Positions 31,507 through 33,450 of a stretch of DNA of 33,450 nucleotides are shown here, one piece after another. Source of the DNA: Caldilineaceae bacterium bin5 (GTDB lineage Bacteria; Chloroflexota; Anaerolineae; Caldilineales; Caldilineaceae); NCBI GenBank assembly GCA_002238445.1, contig MPML01000059.1, positions 1-33,450 on the forward strand. Reading direction: 5' to 3'. A program made the position numbers and the translations under genes. The notes under the pieces are model-generated. The model saw nothing but the letters and a program-made list of their open reading frames with translations, was not told the origin of the DNA and made no database searches. Each line of letters opens with the position of its first letter. Position 1 is the first letter of the stretch.

Positions 31507-32892
31507 ATGACTAGTGCAGTCGTCCCGAAGGTGCGGCGACAAGCCCCCCCCACTCCGCGAGCGAATCGCCTTTTCGGCACAGCCAGGCGTCTCCAGCGCG
31601 ACTCTCTCGGGTGTCTGCAGGATTTCGTTACGGAAGTCGGCCCTGCAGTCAGATATCAGTTCTTCGCCCATATGTGGGGCTATCTATTCGTACACCCCGA
31701 ACACTACCAACACATCCTGCAGGACAACTACAAGAATTTCACCAAAATGCCTAGCCCCGTCTTTCAGTTGCTGCTGCCACTGATTGGAAAGGGTCTTCTT
31801 AGCAATGACGGCGATTCCTGGCTGCGGCAAAGGCGGCTGGCCCAACCTGCTTTCCACCGTACACAGATCCAGGAACTTGCTCAGATCATGACCGCGACCG
31901 CGCAGCGGCGGCTAAGTCGGTGGGACGAATTGGCTCACTCCGGGAAAGTTGTCTCCTTTGATCGAGAGATGATGGAGTTGACTCTGGAGATTGCCGGCAA
32001 GGCTCTGTTCAGCGTAGATCTGACCGGCCCCGCACGCGAAGTCGGCGACATCTTCAGCAGGCTGAATGAAATGTTCGCGACATTGGCGGTTTCACCTCTG
32101 GCGCTCTTTACCATGCGGGTCCCCTTCTGGCCCAGTACGCGCCAGCTTGCACACGATGTTGGCTCGCTCGATCAGCTGATCTATGGGATGATCAACGAGA
32201 GGCGCGAATCCGGCACGCCTGGCAACGACCTGATGGGAATGCTGCTCGCAGCACGTGATCAGGATACCGGCGAAGGCATGGACGAAAAGCAACTACGTGA
32301 TGAGGTCATCACCCTGTTGATCGCAGGACACGAGACTACGACACTCCTGTTGACCTGGTTCTTCTACTGCCTGGGGAGATACCCTGAGATCGAGGCACAG
32401 GTTCACGAAGAAGTAGACCGGACCCTGGCCGGCCGTCTGCCGACAGTCGAGGACATTCCCAACCTGCGTTATACGCGCCAGGTAATTGATGAAACCCTGC
32501 GTCTCTATCCGCCTGCCTACGCCTTGTCACGATTTGGCAACCGCGCTGATATCGTTGGTGGTTACGACGTGCAGGCAAACGCGGCAATCACGCTGTGCCC
32601 GTTCATCACACACAGGATGCCAGAATTTTGGCGCCATCCCCTGGAGTTTGATCCGGAGCGTTTTAATCCTGCAAACAACGCAAATCATCATCGTTTTGCC
32701 TATATCCCCTTTGGCGCCGGGCCTCGAGTGTGTATCGGCGAAGGCTTTGCCCTGACAGAGGGTGTTCTGGTGGCCGCGGCCATTGCCCAACGCTTCCGCC
32801 TGCGCGCCCCGGAAAACCATGTCGCCCAATTGGAACCGCAAATCACTCTGCATCCGAAAGGCGGGATGCCAATGCGATTCGAGCATCGGTAA
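31507..32892 (+). CDS. Cytochrome P450
   Basis: This is a heme-thiolate monooxygenase. The 461 residues contain the C-helix WLRQRRLAQPAFH (105-117), the I-helix oxygen-activation motif AGHETT (273-278), ExxR (Glu329-Arg332), PERF (383-386) and the heme loop FGAGPRVCIGEGF with the ligand Cys409. No N-terminal membrane anchor is present, so it is probably soluble. The pattern is closer to the class of CYP4/CYP102-like fatty-acid or terpenoid hydroxylases than to short actinobacterial types, but the substrate is unknown. No ferredoxin, reductase or biosynthetic genes adjoin it, and it has its own promoter and terminator, so it is a stand-alone gene using redox partners from elsewhere. Confidence 0.95.
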   Translation: MTSAVVPKVRRQAPPTPRANRLFGTARRLQRDSLGCLQDFVTEVGPAVRYQFFAHMWGYLFVHPEHYQHILQDNYKNFTKMPSPVFQLLLPLIGKGLLSNDGDSWLRQRRLAQPAFHRTQIQELAQIMTATAQRRLSRWDELAHSGKVVSFDREMMELTLEIAGKALFSVDLTGPAREVGDIFSRLNEMFATLAVSPLALFTMRVPFWPSTRQLAHDVGSLDQLIYGMINERRESGTPGNDLMGMLLAARDQDTGEGMDEKQLRDEVITLLIAGHETTTLLLTWFFYCLGRYPEIEAQVHEEVDRTLAGRLPTVEDIPNLRYTRQVIDETLRLYPPAYALSRFGNRADIVGGYDVQANAAITLCPFITHRMPEFWRHPLEFDPERFNPANNANHHRFAYIPFGAGPRVCIGEGFALTEGVLVAAAIAQRFRLRAPENHVAQLEPQITLHPKGGMPMRFEHR

Positions 32893-32936
32893 CCTGACTG
32901 GTAGCCGGCCTGGCAAGGTCGAAAACTTCGGCCAAA

Positions 32937-32970
32937 ATGCCTCTCCGAAAAAGGAGGGGCATAGCTTTTC
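32937..32970 (+). terminator. Intrinsic terminator of the P450 gene
   Basis: ATGCCTCTCC (32937-32946) pairs with GGAGGGGCAT (32953-32962) in a 10-bp stem with one G-U pair and a GAAAAA loop, followed by AGCTTTTC. It lies 45 bases after the P450 stop. An A-rich run on the other side may let it act on the opposite strand too. Confidence 0.75.
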
Positions 32971-33251
32971 TAAGGCATTAGGGCAAGCTACACGCAGTTA
33001 CTGACCTCTCCAACCCTCCTCTGTTCCTCTTAGCAGTTTCCGACACCTATACTATGGCCGTCCTCACCAGCCCTTTATCCCCGCCGCCAGTCAGGTTGAT
33101 TCACTGCGTATTCGGTTGGCAACCCTCACTTTCACTGAGCCGCACAATGGCTCTGTCGAAACTACCCAGCCACAGCTCATTTGCGATCCTGGACGAGGCG
33201 AGCTGAGTTGTATGCTCCCTCCTCGCTCCTCTGGACTATCTCTTTGCATAT
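32971..33251. other. Intergenic leader of repeat copy 4, no gene
   Basis: No gene is seen. At 33161-33208 the sequence (ACTACCCAGCCACAG, then GACGAGGCGAGC) matches segments placed similarly ahead of copies 1 and 2. This is part of the extended repeat unit rather than unique sequence. Confidence 0.5.
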
Positions 33252-33330
33252 GGGCGGTCGGGCCTTCGGCCCTCCCTTGTGCAGGGGCTGCGCCCCCGCA
33301 ACGCCCCCCTACAAAAACATGCCTCACCGA
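33252..33330 (+). repeat. Dispersed repeat family, copy 4
   Basis: The 65-base core is identical to copies 1 and 2 and is preceded by GCATAT as in copy 3. It continues into ATGCCTCACCGACCGTGTG, shared with copies 1 and 2. It then diverges into degenerate 16-base units like those after copy 3. Confidence 0.85.
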
Positions 33331-33450
33331 CCGTGTGTGCGCATTCCAGCAGTGCCGCTCCAGCAACGTGTCTAGCCAACAATGTCTCCTACCCCACCTG
33401 CAATCTCAGTCCACTGACCACTAACCACTGATCACTGGCCACTGCAGTTC
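33331..33450. repeat. Repeat tail and start of a probable fifth copy
   Basis: Degenerate units (CAGCAGTGCCGCTC, CAGCAACGTGTCTAGC, CAACAATGTCTCC) are followed by bases 33417-33450. These match 7783-7816 in 32 of 34 positions, and at copy 1 that string stops one base before the core GGGCGG. A further copy probably starts right after the window end. Confidence 0.5.

Noticed and set aside
33181..33375. Small frames translating the repeat core (phrases such as GRAFGPPLCRGCAP)
   Set aside because: The same frame recurs only because the DNA repeat recurs; copy 3 changes both hairpin arms while preserving pairing, which fits structure rather than protein, and there is no ribosome binding site.
1..33450. 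tRNA or rRNA genes
   Set aside because: I looked for T-loop-like GTTCGA strings with acceptor pairing and for conserved rRNA segments on both strands; the few TTCGAA-like strings lie inside protein genes without a cloverleaf.

Overview
The window most resembles a chromosome segment of a Chloroflexota bacterium (Anaerolineae/Caldilineae-like). This is inferred from moderately high GC, a Tat-type lipoprotein sugar-binding protein, a lipoprotein branched-chain amino acid binding protein, YfhO/GT39-type membrane glycosyltransferases and many nutrient ABC transporters. No rRNA or tRNA is present to confirm the lineage.

Layout. Positions 1-319 are a G-poor irregular tandem repeat. A consensus-like promoter at 649-677 starts a plus-strand operon (801-7615) for a complete branched-chain amino acid (or related) ABC importer in the order binding protein, LivH, LivM, LivG, LivF, followed by a PLP aminotransferase that probably belongs to the same unit. 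After a dispersed repeat comes a carnitine-dehydrogenase-like 3-hydroxyacyl-CoA dehydrogenase (8062-9048). A minus-strand operon (13887-9073) carries two sugar ABC permeases, a Tat lipoprotein sugar-binding protein and a type I sulfatase with no signal peptide, which suggests import of a sulfated glycan followed by desulfation in the cytosol. A second aminotransferase (14169-15341) is divergent from it.

From 24017 to 15396 the minus strand holds a thiamine-diphosphate E1 alpha subunit with its own terminator, then a small unknown gene, a 1525-residue YfhO plus GT39 fusion and a second large membrane glycosyltransferase, probably one cell-envelope glycosylation operon. From 30421 to 24221 the minus strand holds housekeeping genes: secD, secF, a D-Ala-D-Ala carboxypeptidase, rluB and cmk. 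A plus-strand cytochrome P450 with its own promoter and terminator sits at 31507-32892.

Two things are not explained by ordinary genes. (1) At 30724-30904 there is a free-standing micro transcription unit: a -35/-10 promoter, a near-perfect Shine-Dalgarno, a 19-codon ORF, a 16-bp RNA hairpin overlapping the ORF's 3' half, and a 12-bp-stem intrinsic terminator. The ORF contains an anti-Shine-Dalgarno-like octamer able to pair with its own ribosome binding site. (2) A dispersed intergenic repeat family occurs four times (7818, 26295, 31095, 33252), with two conserved hairpins, one of which shows a compensatory stem change in copy 3; a fifth copy probably begins just past the right edge.
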